A stretch of 6,432 nucleotides of DNA from Candidatus Kaiserbacteria bacterium (GTDB lineage: Bacteria; Patescibacteriota; Minisyncoccia; Phycocordibacterales; JABAAK01). The DNA lies in NCBI GenBank assembly GCA_014238395.1, contig JABABE010000048.1, positions 1 through 6,432 of the forward strand, written 5' to 3'. A model generated the notes under the pieces. It was not told where the DNA came from. It made no database searches and saw only the letters and a program-made list of their open reading frames with translations. The position numbers and the translations under genes were made by a program. The first letter of the stretch is position 1. Every line of letters starts with the position of its first letter. Below are positions 1 through 5,564 of the stretch, piece after piece.

Positions 1-1452
1 AACTTTGCGTTTGACGGGAATGCACCAACACTGTCTTCTGTAAAAACAGGAAACGACTTGGATTCATTTGATGTAACAATTGAAAACATTGAAGACGACG
101 AATCTGTAAGTATAACTGGATCTGATTGTGGAAATGCAAGATTTACAGTTACAGGCGGATCAGGAGACTCAGCCGGTCGTACTTACTCAGTAGAAGGTAG
201 AGCATCATCTACAGGAATATTTAGTTCTTGTGAGCTTACATTCCTTGACGAAGCAGGAAACGCAAGTGCATCAACATTGACAATAGACTTTGCTGTAACA
301 TCAAGTTCAAGCGGAGGTGTATTTGGTGGAGGAGGTGGATCTAGTGCACCAGTTGCATTCGCACCTTCAAACCCAGTAAGCGATGGTTATACAGCGCCAC
401 AAGTCACTACTCCAGCACCTTTTACAAACCAACCATTCGTACCAACAGGACCAGTTCAAACAGTTCAAGCGGCGGGAACAGGGTACATAGCTCCAATACA
501 ATCAAGTTTGAGCATAGGTGACAGAGGTAACGATGTAAGAAATCTACAAAAATACCTAAACAGCCAAGGGTTCACAGTATCAACATCTGGTGCTGGATCT
601 CCAGGACAAGAGTCATCATACTTCGGACCTGCAACTGAAAGAGCTCTTAAAGCTTACCAAGAACATCACAAGACAGACATCTTGCACCCATTGGGACTAA
701 GTGATGCTACAGGATACGCTGGATCAAGTACGCTAAGACACATCAACGACAAGATCTCACAACAAGCAACTGTAACTGCAACACAAAGCACAAGTACAAG
801 CAGTGGCAGATCTTCAGTTAGCTCACTTAATAGATCTTTGAGCATAGGTGACAGAGGTGATGATGTAAGAAACCTACAAAAATACCTAAACAAAGAAGGG
901 TTCACAGTATCAACATCTGGTGCTGGATCTCCAGGACAAGAGTCATCATACTTCGGACCTGCAACTGAAAACGCTGTTAAGGCTTACCAAGAACACCACA
1001 AGACAGACATCTTGCACCCATTGGGACTAAGTGATGCTACAGGATACGCTGGATCAAGTACGCTAAGACACATCAACGAGAACATCTCACAACAGACACC
1101 AGCAACAGCACCAACACAGTCAGGTATACAAAATCAAAGCACAAGCCAAATACAAAGCACATTAGACCGATTAATAGAAATTCTAAGAGCGAGGTCACAA
1201 GAGCAACCAACACAACAGACACAGTCTGGAGGATTGGTTCCTCAACATAACTTCACTGGACAACCATCAGAATTATCGTTTACGGCTCCAACTGCTTTCT
1301 CAGACACACAAGAATCAGAAAGAGAGACACAAACACCAAACTACTTAAACACAGGAACAGGGTCATTCGTAGCTCCAGTGTCAAATGTCTACTCAAGCCC
1401 ACTAACTGACGAACTAGATCTATTCGCTCCACAAAACCCATTCGGATTCTAA
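1..1452 (+). CDS. Secreted surface protein with two peptidoglycan-binding domains (5' end outside window)
   Basis: The frame is open from base 1 (NFAFDGNAPTL...) to TAA at 1450-1452, giving 483 visible residues; the true start lies upstream and the TTG at 58 is not a convincing start. Counting from base 1, residues about 1-100 resemble an Ig-like extracellular domain (LTFLDEAGNAS) with two cysteines (43 and 77) that could form a disulfide. A Gly/Ser linker (GGVFGGGGGSS, about 105-115) and a Pro/Thr/Gln-rich spacer follow. Two PG_binding_1-like domains lie at about 170-249 and 280-359, each with SLSIGDRG-DVRNLQKYLN, GAGSPGQESSYFGPAT and a C-terminal GYAGSSTLRHIN. The tail is Gln/Ser/Thr-rich with no membrane segment or sortase signal. 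Such proteins are common in Parcubacteria and are thought to bind cell-wall glycan. Phe, Asn and Tyr codons end mostly in C, unlike the solute-binding protein and RNase J genes, which may mean high expression. The domain call is fairly sure; the exact role is unknown. Confidence 0.85.
   Translation, partial: NFAFDGNAPTLSSVKTGNDLDSFDVTIENIEDDESVSITGSDCGNARFTVTGGSGDSAGRTYSVEGRASSTGIFSSCELTFLDEAGNASASTLTIDFAVTSSSSGGVFGGGGGSSAPVAFAPSNPVSDGYTAPQVTTPAPFTNQPFVPTGPVQTVQAAGTGYIAPIQSSLSIGDRGNDVRNLQKYLNSQGFTVSTSGAGSPGQESSYFGPATERALKAYQEHHKTDILHPLGLSDATGYAGSSTLRHINDKISQQATVTATQSTSTSSGRSSVSSLNRSLSIGDRGDDVRNLQKYLNKEGFTVSTSGAGSPGQESSYFGPATENAVKAYQEHHKTDILHPLGLSDATGYAGSSTLRHINENISQQTPATAPTQSGIQNQSTSQIQSTLDRLIEILRARSQEQPTQQTQSGGLVPQHNFTGQPSELSFTAPTAFSDTQESERETQTPNYLNTGTGSFVAPVSNVYSSPLTDELDLFAPQNPFGF
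507..764 (+). repeat. Direct repeat, copy 1 (first peptidoglycan-binding domain)
   Basis: This 258-bp copy encodes the first peptidoglycan-binding domain. It matches 837-1094 at an exact offset of 330 bp (110 codons). By hand alignment about 13 bases differ, roughly 95% identity. The differences cluster around 529-567 and 633-651, and long stretches between are identical. Confidence 0.9.
837..1094 (+). repeat. Direct repeat, copy 2 (second peptidoglycan-binding domain)
   Basis: This is the partner of 507-764 and encodes the second peptidoglycan-binding domain. Silent sites are almost as conserved as coding ones, which suggests a recent duplication or ongoing gene conversion rather than two anciently separate domains. 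The repeats are in frame, so unequal recombination would add or remove one domain without breaking the gene. Confidence 0.9.
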
Positions 1453-1477
1453 TTCAAACCTTAACCGCAACACAAAC

Positions 1478-1507
1478 AAAAACCACTAACAAAAGTTAGT
1501 GGTTTTT
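1478..1507 (+). terminator. Intrinsic terminator after the surface protein gene
   Basis: A perfect 13-bp inverted repeat (AAAAACCACTAAC, loop AAAA, GTTAGTGGTTTTT) starts 26 bases after the TAA. The right arm ends in a T run, as expected of a Rho-independent terminator on the + strand. The left arm begins with an A run, so it could also stop minus-strand transcripts coming out of the repeat region. Confidence 0.9.
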
Positions 1508-1526
1508 GCATTTAAAACACACTACA

Positions 1527-1571
1527 CACCCACCATCCGAGCCACAACACCACACCACCACTGTAGACCAA
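1527..1571. repeat. 45-nt direct repeat, copy A
   Basis: This copy matches 2125-2169 at 44 of 45 positions (A1547 versus C2145). It joins the CATCCGAGCCACA word to the CACTGTAGACCAA core. The two copies lie on opposite sides of the tRNA-Gln gene. Confidence 0.85.
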
Positions 1572-1596
1572 AACCAGTATGCACAACCCAACACCA

Positions 1597-1635
1597 CACC
1601 ACCACTGTAGACTAACTTCACATATCCGGTGTACA
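1597..1635. repeat. 39-nt direct repeat, copy A
   Basis: This copy matches 1717-1755 exactly 120 bases downstream, with four differences. All four are T here versus C there (1613, 1617, 1623, 1632). It joins the core to the CATCCGGTG word. Confidence 0.85.
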
Positions 1636-1647
1636 GCATCACACATC

Positions 1648-1676
1648 CGCGCGTGCATCACACTACCGCAAACCAA
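1648..1676. repeat. 29-nt direct repeat, copy A (GTGCATCACAC...CCGCAAACCAA)
   Basis: This copy matches 2526-2554 at 27 of 29 positions; both differences are C/T transitions. It ends in a variant of the core, CCGCAAACCAA. Confidence 0.8.
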
Positions 1677-1716
1677 AACCACCACACACACAACACTCAC
1701 CAAAAACACAAACACT

Positions 1717-1755
1717 CACCACCACTGTAGACCAACCTCACACATCCGGTGCACA
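1717..1755. repeat. 39-nt direct repeat, copy B
   Basis: This is the partner of 1597-1635, 120 bases away. Another core copy follows about 122 bases further on (1839-1857), so this part of the array is roughly periodic. Confidence 0.85.
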
Positions 1756-1950
1756 CACGGACAGGGAACTACTTGCACCACGCACCGCTACTACATCACA
1801 CACCATACTCGCGCCGCGTCATCCGAGCAACACTACACACCCACCACTGTAGACCAAAACCCCAAGAAAGGTAATAATTAACCATTATTGTATTAAAAAC
1901 CTTATAATTCGCTTCAAGAGAGGGTTAATTGTAGCCAAAAACACCCCATA

Positions 1951-1974
1951 CGAGAGGTAAATACACATCTCTCG
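1951..1974 (-). terminator. Possible tRNA-Gln terminator hairpin
   Basis: CGAGAG (1951-1956) pairs with CTCTCG (1969-1974), and a G-U and a U-A pair extend the stem to 8 bp around an 8-base loop. It lies 7 bases past the 3' end of the minus-strand tRNA. A T run follows only after about 9 more bases (the AAAAA near 1937-1941 on the + strand), so this is a weak terminator candidate and could instead act in 3' processing. Confidence 0.35.
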
Positions 1975-1981
1975 CTGTTTG

Positions 1982-2052
1982 TTGCTGGACAGGGACTCGA
2001 ACCCCGATTCTTTGGACCAGAACCAAATGTCCTACCATTAGACGATCCAGCA
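1982..2052 (-). tRNA. tRNA-Gln (anticodon CUG)
   Basis: Read on the minus strand, the sequence folds into a full cloverleaf. The acceptor arms are TGCTGGA and TCCAGCA. The D arm is GTC-TAATGGTAG-GAC with the GG pair. The anticodon stem TTTGG/CCAAA closes the loop TTCTGGT, giving anticodon CUG at 2018-2020. The variable loop has 4 bases, and the T arm is CGGGG-TTCGAGT-CCCTG. The discriminator is A1982, and CCA is not encoded, so a CCA-adding enzyme must finish the 3' end. U1-A72 is typical of glutamine tRNA. The CUG anticodon reads CAG only, so a UUG isoacceptor is expected elsewhere in the genome. Confidence 0.96.
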
Positions 2053-2060
2053 CTATACAT

Positions 2061-2069
2061 AATATAGCA
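2061..2069 (-). promoter_or_regulatory. Possible extended -10 promoter for tRNA-Gln
   Basis: On the minus strand TGCTATATT fits an extended -10 element (TG-N-TATATT) and ends 8 bases before the tRNA 5' end, so transcription would start at or just before the mature end. I see no good -35 box. The small AT-rich island (about 2053-2090) stands out from the C/A-rich sequence above it. Confidence 0.4.
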
Positions 2070-2124
2070 GCAAATCACATAAATTTATACACCCCACATA
2101 CCACAACACACCACACCCGAGCCA

Positions 2125-2169
2125 CACCCACCATCCGAGCCACACCACCACACCACCACTGTAGACCAA
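2125..2169. repeat. 45-nt direct repeat, copy B
   Basis: This is the partner of 1527-1571, lying just upstream of the tRNA-Gln promoter region. The next core copy, at 2321-2339, shares the following CTTCCAC. Confidence 0.85.
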
Positions 2170-2468
2170 CTTCCACCACACCGCGCCGGCACCATCACAA
2201 AAATACACGCACCATAAACAAAAACTCACACGACGAGATAGCACAATTACAAAAACTCAACATATCAGTGCGCCACTGCACACCAAAAACATAACAGACC
2301 AGAGAACAAACCCGAACACCTACCACCACTGTAGACCAACTTCCACAATCAGAACAATCAGCGACGTCCCGACCGCCACGTTACACTTTCACCACTACTG
2401 TAAACCAAAAACTTCCGCGGAAAAACAAAACATCTGAGACACTGCAAACCAAAACCACCGCACACACA

Positions 2469-2499
2469 TCACTTAACACTCACCACACTCTCTACCACA
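2469..2499. repeat. 31-nt direct repeat, copy A
   Basis: This copy matches 2624-2654 at 28 of 31 positions (two transitions, one transversion) and contains AACACTCACC and CTCTACCACA. Each copy follows an ACTGCAAACCAAAA element (2441 and 2587), with a 9-base length difference between, so the duplicated unit is about 60-70 bases. Confidence 0.75.
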
Positions 2500-2525
2500 G
2501 CGTCACACAATCACGCACACACATT

Positions 2526-2554
2526 CGCGTGTGCATCACACCACCGCAAACCAA
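2526..2554. repeat. 29-nt direct repeat, copy B
   Basis: This is the partner of 1648-1676, 878 bases away on the other side of the tRNA gene. The two differences are both C/T transitions. Confidence 0.8.
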
Positions 2555-2623
2555 CGACATCACATAACGTTACCACATCTCCCAGTACTGCAAACCAAAA
2601 ACATCACACACTATTCGCGCACG

Positions 2624-2654
2624 TCACTCAACACTCACCGCACGCTCTACCACA
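2624..2654. repeat. 31-nt direct repeat, copy B
   Basis: This is the partner of 2469-2499. It is the last clear repeat before the sequence turns AT-rich near 2715. Confidence 0.75.
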
Positions 2655-2720
2655 ACTCCACACACACGAGCCACACATCACTCGCGCCGCAACACAACAC
2701 ACACCACACCGCACAAAAAA

Positions 2721-2842
2721 TTTTCCCACACAATACAAAAATATATTGTTGAACTTAAAAATAAATTATTATCATAGACAAGATACAAAAGACATGCAAA
2801 GTAAATATAAAATTTCATAAACAATTATGATATACTTTTTAA
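2721..2842. other. AT-rich spacer upstream of nth
   Basis: The C/A-rich repeats stop abruptly and an A/T-rich spacer runs to the nth start. It contains a weak hairpin (ACAATA with TATTGT, about 2732-2751) and no reading frame I would defend. It presumably carries the nth promoter. Confidence 0.5.
2831..2836 (+). promoter_or_regulatory. Possible -10 box for a leaderless nth message
   Basis: TATACT is one base from the TATAAT consensus and ends 6 bases before the GTG start of nth, placing the expected transcription start on or next to the start codon. No purine-rich ribosome-binding site lies between. The -35 region (about 2808-2813, TAAAAT) is poor. Confidence 0.4.
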
Positions 2843-3511
2843 GTGATAAACAAAAAACTAAAAGAACAAAAACAACTGGCAACAAAATTAACAAAGGAAC
2901 TTAAAAAACTTTTCCCAAAAGCAAAACTTGCATTAAAATATAAAACAGACTGGCAACTTCTTGTCGCAGTCAGACTATCAGCACAATGCACTGATAAAAA
3001 GGTGAATGAAATAACACCACCTTTGTTCAAAAGATTTAAAACCGCCAAAGATTTCAGTAAAGCCGACCAAAAAGAACTCGAAAAATATATATATCAATCT
3101 GGCTTTTACAGAGCAAAAGCAAAGAGTCTGATTCAAGCTGCCAAATATGTGGATTTGGAATTAAAGGGGAAGCTTCCAAAAACCATAAAAGAAATGATTA
3201 AAATACCAGGGATTGCTAGAAAAAGCGCAAATGTCTTACTCGGGAACCTGTTTGGCATCGTCGAGGGTATAGTTGTCGATACACATATGATTAGATTTTC
3301 CCAGAGATTTGGCTTCACTAAACACAAAGATGCCGTGAAGATTGAGAGGGATTTAATGGAAGTAATAGATAAAAAAGAATGGTTTCTATTTTCATATCTG
3401 GTTGTTGAGTACGGTAGGAGTTACGGAAACTCTATGGGAAAGAGGGAACTGCACGAAAAAGATCCTCTTATTAAAATTTATCCAAAAGCAAAAAACTGTT
3501 GGCCAAGATAA
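2843..3511 (+). CDS. nth: Endonuclease III-like DNA glycosylase/AP lyase without the iron-sulfur loop
   Basis: The 222-residue product is close in length to E. coli Nth (211). Family features in order are: LLVAVRLSAQCTD (39-51); the helix-hairpin-helix LPKTIKEMIKIPGIARKSANVLL (111-133) with the catalytic lysine at 127; and VVDTHMIR (144-151) with the catalytic aspartate at 146. Such enzymes remove oxidised pyrimidines and cut the resulting abasic site in base-excision repair. The usual C-terminal Cys-X6-Cys-X2-Cys-X5-Cys cluster is absent: after GR (191-192) the chain reads SYGNSMGKRELHEKDPL, and only Cys49 and Cys219 exist in the whole protein. GTG at 2843 is the chosen start; no Shine-Dalgarno site precedes it, and a nearby TATACT suggests a leaderless message. 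The N-terminal 35 residues are very Lys-rich. The gene stands alone, converging on rnj. It could belong to a related HhH-GPD subfamily, but the LSAQ, HhH and VDTH motifs favour Nth. Confidence 0.9.
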   Translation: MINKKLKEQKQLATKLTKELKKLFPKAKLALKYKTDWQLLVAVRLSAQCTDKKVNEITPPLFKRFKTAKDFSKADQKELEKYIYQSGFYRAKAKSLIQAAKYVDLELKGKLPKTIKEMIKIPGIARKSANVLLGNLFGIVEGIVVDTHMIRFSQRFGFTKHKDAVKIERDLMEVIDKKEWFLFSYLVVEYGRSYGNSMGKRELHEKDPLIKIYPKAKNCWPR

Positions 3512-3620
3512 CAAAAAAACACTAAGAAACAAGACTTTTTTTGATTTTTGCACAAAGGGTAGGCAGCATACATACAATCTGGGAGATAATATAAATAGAT
3601 TTGACATTATATATCTGAGC

Positions 3621-3645
3621 AAAATCAAGAATTTGATTTTTCTTT
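3621..3645 (+). terminator. Possible weak terminator for nth
   Basis: AAAATCAA (3621-3628) pairs with TTGATTTT (3633-3640) around a 4-base loop, followed by TCTTTTAATCGTTT. The stem is AT-only, so it would be weak, and it lies 110 bases after the nth stop. Confidence 0.35.
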
Positions 3646-3688
3646 TAATCGTTTCATTCATTTGTTTCTTACAAATGAGTCAAATCAG

Positions 3689-3714
3689 AAGAGCCTCCGA
3701 ATTAGGAGGCTCTT
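3689..3714 (-). terminator. Intrinsic terminator after rnj, possibly bidirectional
   Basis: A perfect 10-bp GC-rich stem (AAGAGCCTCC and GGAGGCTCTT) surrounds a 6-base loop. It begins 6 bases beyond the rnj stop. The minus-strand exit reads CTGATTTG, and the + strand exit reads CGTTTGTT; both have only short T tracts, so it may serve nth and rnj as a shared convergent terminator. Confidence 0.75.
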
Positions 3715-3720
3715 CGTTTG

Positions 3721-5544
3721 TTAGTAGGAGATTATTACGTTTAATATAATCATAGGGTTTTTCCCAGTCTCAGAAAATATATACAACCCCATATCTTTAT
3801 ATACTTTCTTTTTAATATCATCTATGTTTATGCTTTGAGATTTGCTCATTTCTTCTTCAGCTGATTTTTTAACCCTTGATCTTATATCTGACATCAAATC
3901 GAAGGATTCTTTGATATATATGAACCCTCTTGTGATAATGTCCGGTGATTTTTTTAGAGTCCTTGTCCTTTTACTGACAAGCATTTGTATTACAACAAAT
4001 CCATCTGTTGACAGATTTTTACGATCATCAATGACTATCTCAGAAAGTGGTCCAATTTTGTTTCCATCCATAACCATAAGCCTGCTATCCATTTTTTCGT
4101 TCAATATAGCAACACTTTTACCATCAGGAGATACTTCCACTATATCACCTTCATCTGTAATAGCCACGTCTTTTTCTCGTAGATTACATGTATCCATCAT
4201 AAGTTTTTTATGTTGCACAAGCATGTAGTGGTATCCATGTATCGGAATAAAAAACTTTGGTTTAATCTGTGAATGAATCCATCTTAAATCTTCTTTATTT
4301 CCATGTCCAGTAGCATGCACACCTTCATTTGTTTCATAAGTTATTAAGTTAGCACCTAACTTTGAAAGATTGTTTTTTAAGCCTTGTATAGGTCTTTCAT
4401 TTCCAGGAATAACAGAAGAAGAAAACACTATTGTATCTCCTTTCATAAGTTTTATATGCCTATGAGTTTTGTTTGCTAATCTGTTTAACACAGCATACTC
4501 TTCACCCTGAGAACCTGTAGCAAAAATAACATACTTGTTTTTATCAAGTTTACTTGCTTTGTCAATGGATATAATTGCATCTTTTGGAATTTTCAATAGA
4601 CCGAGTTCAATAGCGATGGTTAAGTTTTTTACCATTGACCTTCCTTCAAGAACTATTTTTTTACCACACTCAATTGCAGCGAGCATAAAAGAACTGTTTC
4701 TTGTTATGTGTGATGAGAAGGATGCTAGGATTAATCTACCAGTGGTTTCTTTTATTATTTTGGTTACTGTTTCAGAAACAGCTTTTTCAGAAAGGGAAAA
4801 TCCTTCATTTTCTATGTTTGTTGAATCACACATAGAAAGCAAAACATTTCTCTTTTTGAATATGTCAAATGTCTCAACTTCACACTTATCAACCACACCG
4901 TTGTGGTTAGTTATTTTAATGTCCACAGTAAATACAACATCTCCATTTTTTGTGTTTATTATTACACCAACAGCATCCGGTATTGTGTGTGTGATCTCGA
5001 AAAACTCAACTGTGGTACTACCAAGCTCTAATTTTGACTCTTTTTCTATGATTTGTGTCTTTAATTGCTTTAATTTAGGGTATTCTGTTTGTCTATCTTT
5101 TATCATAGCCAAAGTTAATTCTCGTGAATATATTGTAGGATATCCAAGTTGTTCTATGACAAAAGGTATACCACCTATGTGGTCAAGGTGACCGTGTGAA
5201 ATCACAATACCTCTAATTTTTTCTTTGTTTTCTATTAAGTAATTAATGTTAGGTAGAACACAATCTATTCCTGGAAATTCTGGAACTGCAAATGTAAAAC
5301 CACAGTCGAGTATGATAATATCGTCGTTGTACTCAACTGCATACATGTTTTTTCCAATTTCACTAACACCACCTATTATAAGTACACGAACCGCATCTTT
5401 TTTTATTTTTGGAATTCTGTTCTCGATTTTTTTGGTCTTTGAATATGAAAAATCGTTTGAACGATTTATCATCCTTCTTCTAGGTCCTCTGCTTGTCTTT
5501 GGCTTTACCGATTCTTTTTTCTTGTATGGTTTTCTCTCATACAT
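3721..5544 (-). CDS. rnj: Ribonuclease J (metallo-beta-lactamase/beta-CASP RNase)
   Basis: The 607-residue product is a complete RNase J, a cytoplasmic zinc-dependent exo- and endonuclease for mRNA decay and rRNA maturation. Residues 1-50 are a basic, probably disordered extension rich in Lys and Arg, beyond the usual length of about 555. The metallo-beta-lactamase core starts at about 52 with GGVSEIGKN (58-66). All seven expected metal ligands are visible: HGHLDH (117-122, with H117, H119, D121 and H122), H186 in THTIPD, D208, and H436 in IPIHG. The beta-CASP region spans about 240-425 with MCDSTN, ATGSQGE (342-348), IPGNE and HATGHG (410-415). The C-terminal domain holds DIITRGFIYIKES (535-547). 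The usual TGDFK motif reads TVDIK (206-210). The start used is ATG at 5544; M25 (codon 5470-5472) is an alternative that would remove half the extension, and neither has a well-spaced ribosome-binding site. The stop of the upstream solute-binding protein gene is 20 bases away, suggesting one transcript. Confidence 0.95.
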   Translation of the reverse strand: MYERKPYKKKESVKPKTSRGPRRRMINRSNDFSYSKTKKIENRIPKIKKDAVRVLIIGGVSEIGKNMYAVEYNDDIIILDCGFTFAVPEFPGIDCVLPNINYLIENKEKIRGIVISHGHLDHIGGIPFVIEQLGYPTIYSRELTLAMIKDRQTEYPKLKQLKTQIIEKESKLELGSTTVEFFEITHTIPDAVGVIINTKNGDVVFTVDIKITNHNGVVDKCEVETFDIFKKRNVLLSMCDSTNIENEGFSLSEKAVSETVTKIIKETTGRLILASFSSHITRNSSFMLAAIECGKKIVLEGRSMVKNLTIAIELGLLKIPKDAIISIDKASKLDKNKYVIFATGSQGEEYAVLNRLANKTHRHIKLMKGDTIVFSSSVIPGNERPIQGLKNNLSKLGANLITYETNEGVHATGHGNKEDLRWIHSQIKPKFFIPIHGYHYMLVQHKKLMMDTCNLREKDVAITDEGDIVEVSPDGKSVAILNEKMDSRLMVMDGNKIGPLSEIVIDDRKNLSTDGFVVIQMLVSKRTRTLKKSPDIITRGFIYIKESFDLMSDIRSRVKKSAEEEMSKSQSINIDDIKKKVYKDMGLYIFSETGKNPMIILNVIISY

Positions 5545-5564
5545 ATTTATTTTTTTTTAGTTTG

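Larger units (their letters stand above)
1510..2720. repeat. G-poor, C/A-rich dispersed repeat region flanking tRNA-Gln
   Basis: About 1.2 kb holds no credible protein gene and has extreme strand asymmetry; in 1561-1620, for example, I count 23 A, 22 C, 9 T and 6 G. A core like CCACCACTGTAGACCAA recurs at about 1553-1571, 1597-1615, 1717-1735, 1839-1857, 2151-2169 and 2321-2339. Weaker versions (ACTGTAAACCAA, ACTGCAAACCAA or CCGCAAACCAA) lie at 2390-2408, 2441-2452, 2543-2554 and 2587-2598, and near 1665-1676 and 2273-2287. Secondary words such as CATCCGAGCCACA, CATCCGGTG and GTGCATCACAC also recur. Spacing is irregular, between about 40 and 310 bases. The tRNA and about 110 bases of ordinary AT-rich sequence below it (1867-1981) interrupt the pattern. 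The function is unknown. Confidence 0.75.

Noticed and set aside
58..60. TTG as the start of the surface protein
   Set aside because: The same frame continues without a stop to base 1 with sensible domain sequence (FAFDGNAPTL), so the gene is cut by the window edge.
1512..1715. Minus-strand frame with LVYSGGVVLWLGWWV, resembling a membrane segment and echoed at 2053-2244
   Set aside because: Both copies are translations of the same 45-nt DNA repeat in G/T-rich sequence, which naturally reads as Val, Gly, Trp and Leu. The second frame also runs up to the tRNA-Gln gene and overlaps its promoter.
1579..1881. Open frame on the + strand of 100 codons with repeated HHHCR-TSHIRCT
   Set aside because: It lies wholly in the low-complexity repeat region. 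The protein repeat follows from the 120-bp DNA repeat being a multiple of three; there is no ribosome-binding site and no family resemblance.
1553..2408. Integron attC array or origin of replication
   Set aside because: The core lacks paired RYYYAAC/GTTRRRY ends and the expected hairpin, and there is no integrase. I found no cluster of TTATCCACA-type DnaA boxes; the nearest is a loose TTTTCCCACA near 2720.
1553..2598. CRISPR array
   Set aside because: The repeats are degenerate, their spacing varies from about 40 to 310 bases, spacers are not uniform, and no cas gene is visible.
2531..2752. + strand frame of 73 codons rich in His and Thr
   Set aside because: It is a low-complexity translation of the repeat region with no recognisable start context or domain.
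3402..3749. + strand frame spanning the end of nth, the intergenic region and the start of the rnj 3' end
   Set aside because: It overlaps nth in another frame, crosses the terminator hairpin and has no resemblance to a known protein.
4535..5191. Long + strand frame of 218 codons, with others at 3842-4228 and 5246-5560
   Set aside because: All lie antisense to the clearly real RNase J gene and show no family motif; long antisense frames arise easily opposite an AT-rich gene.
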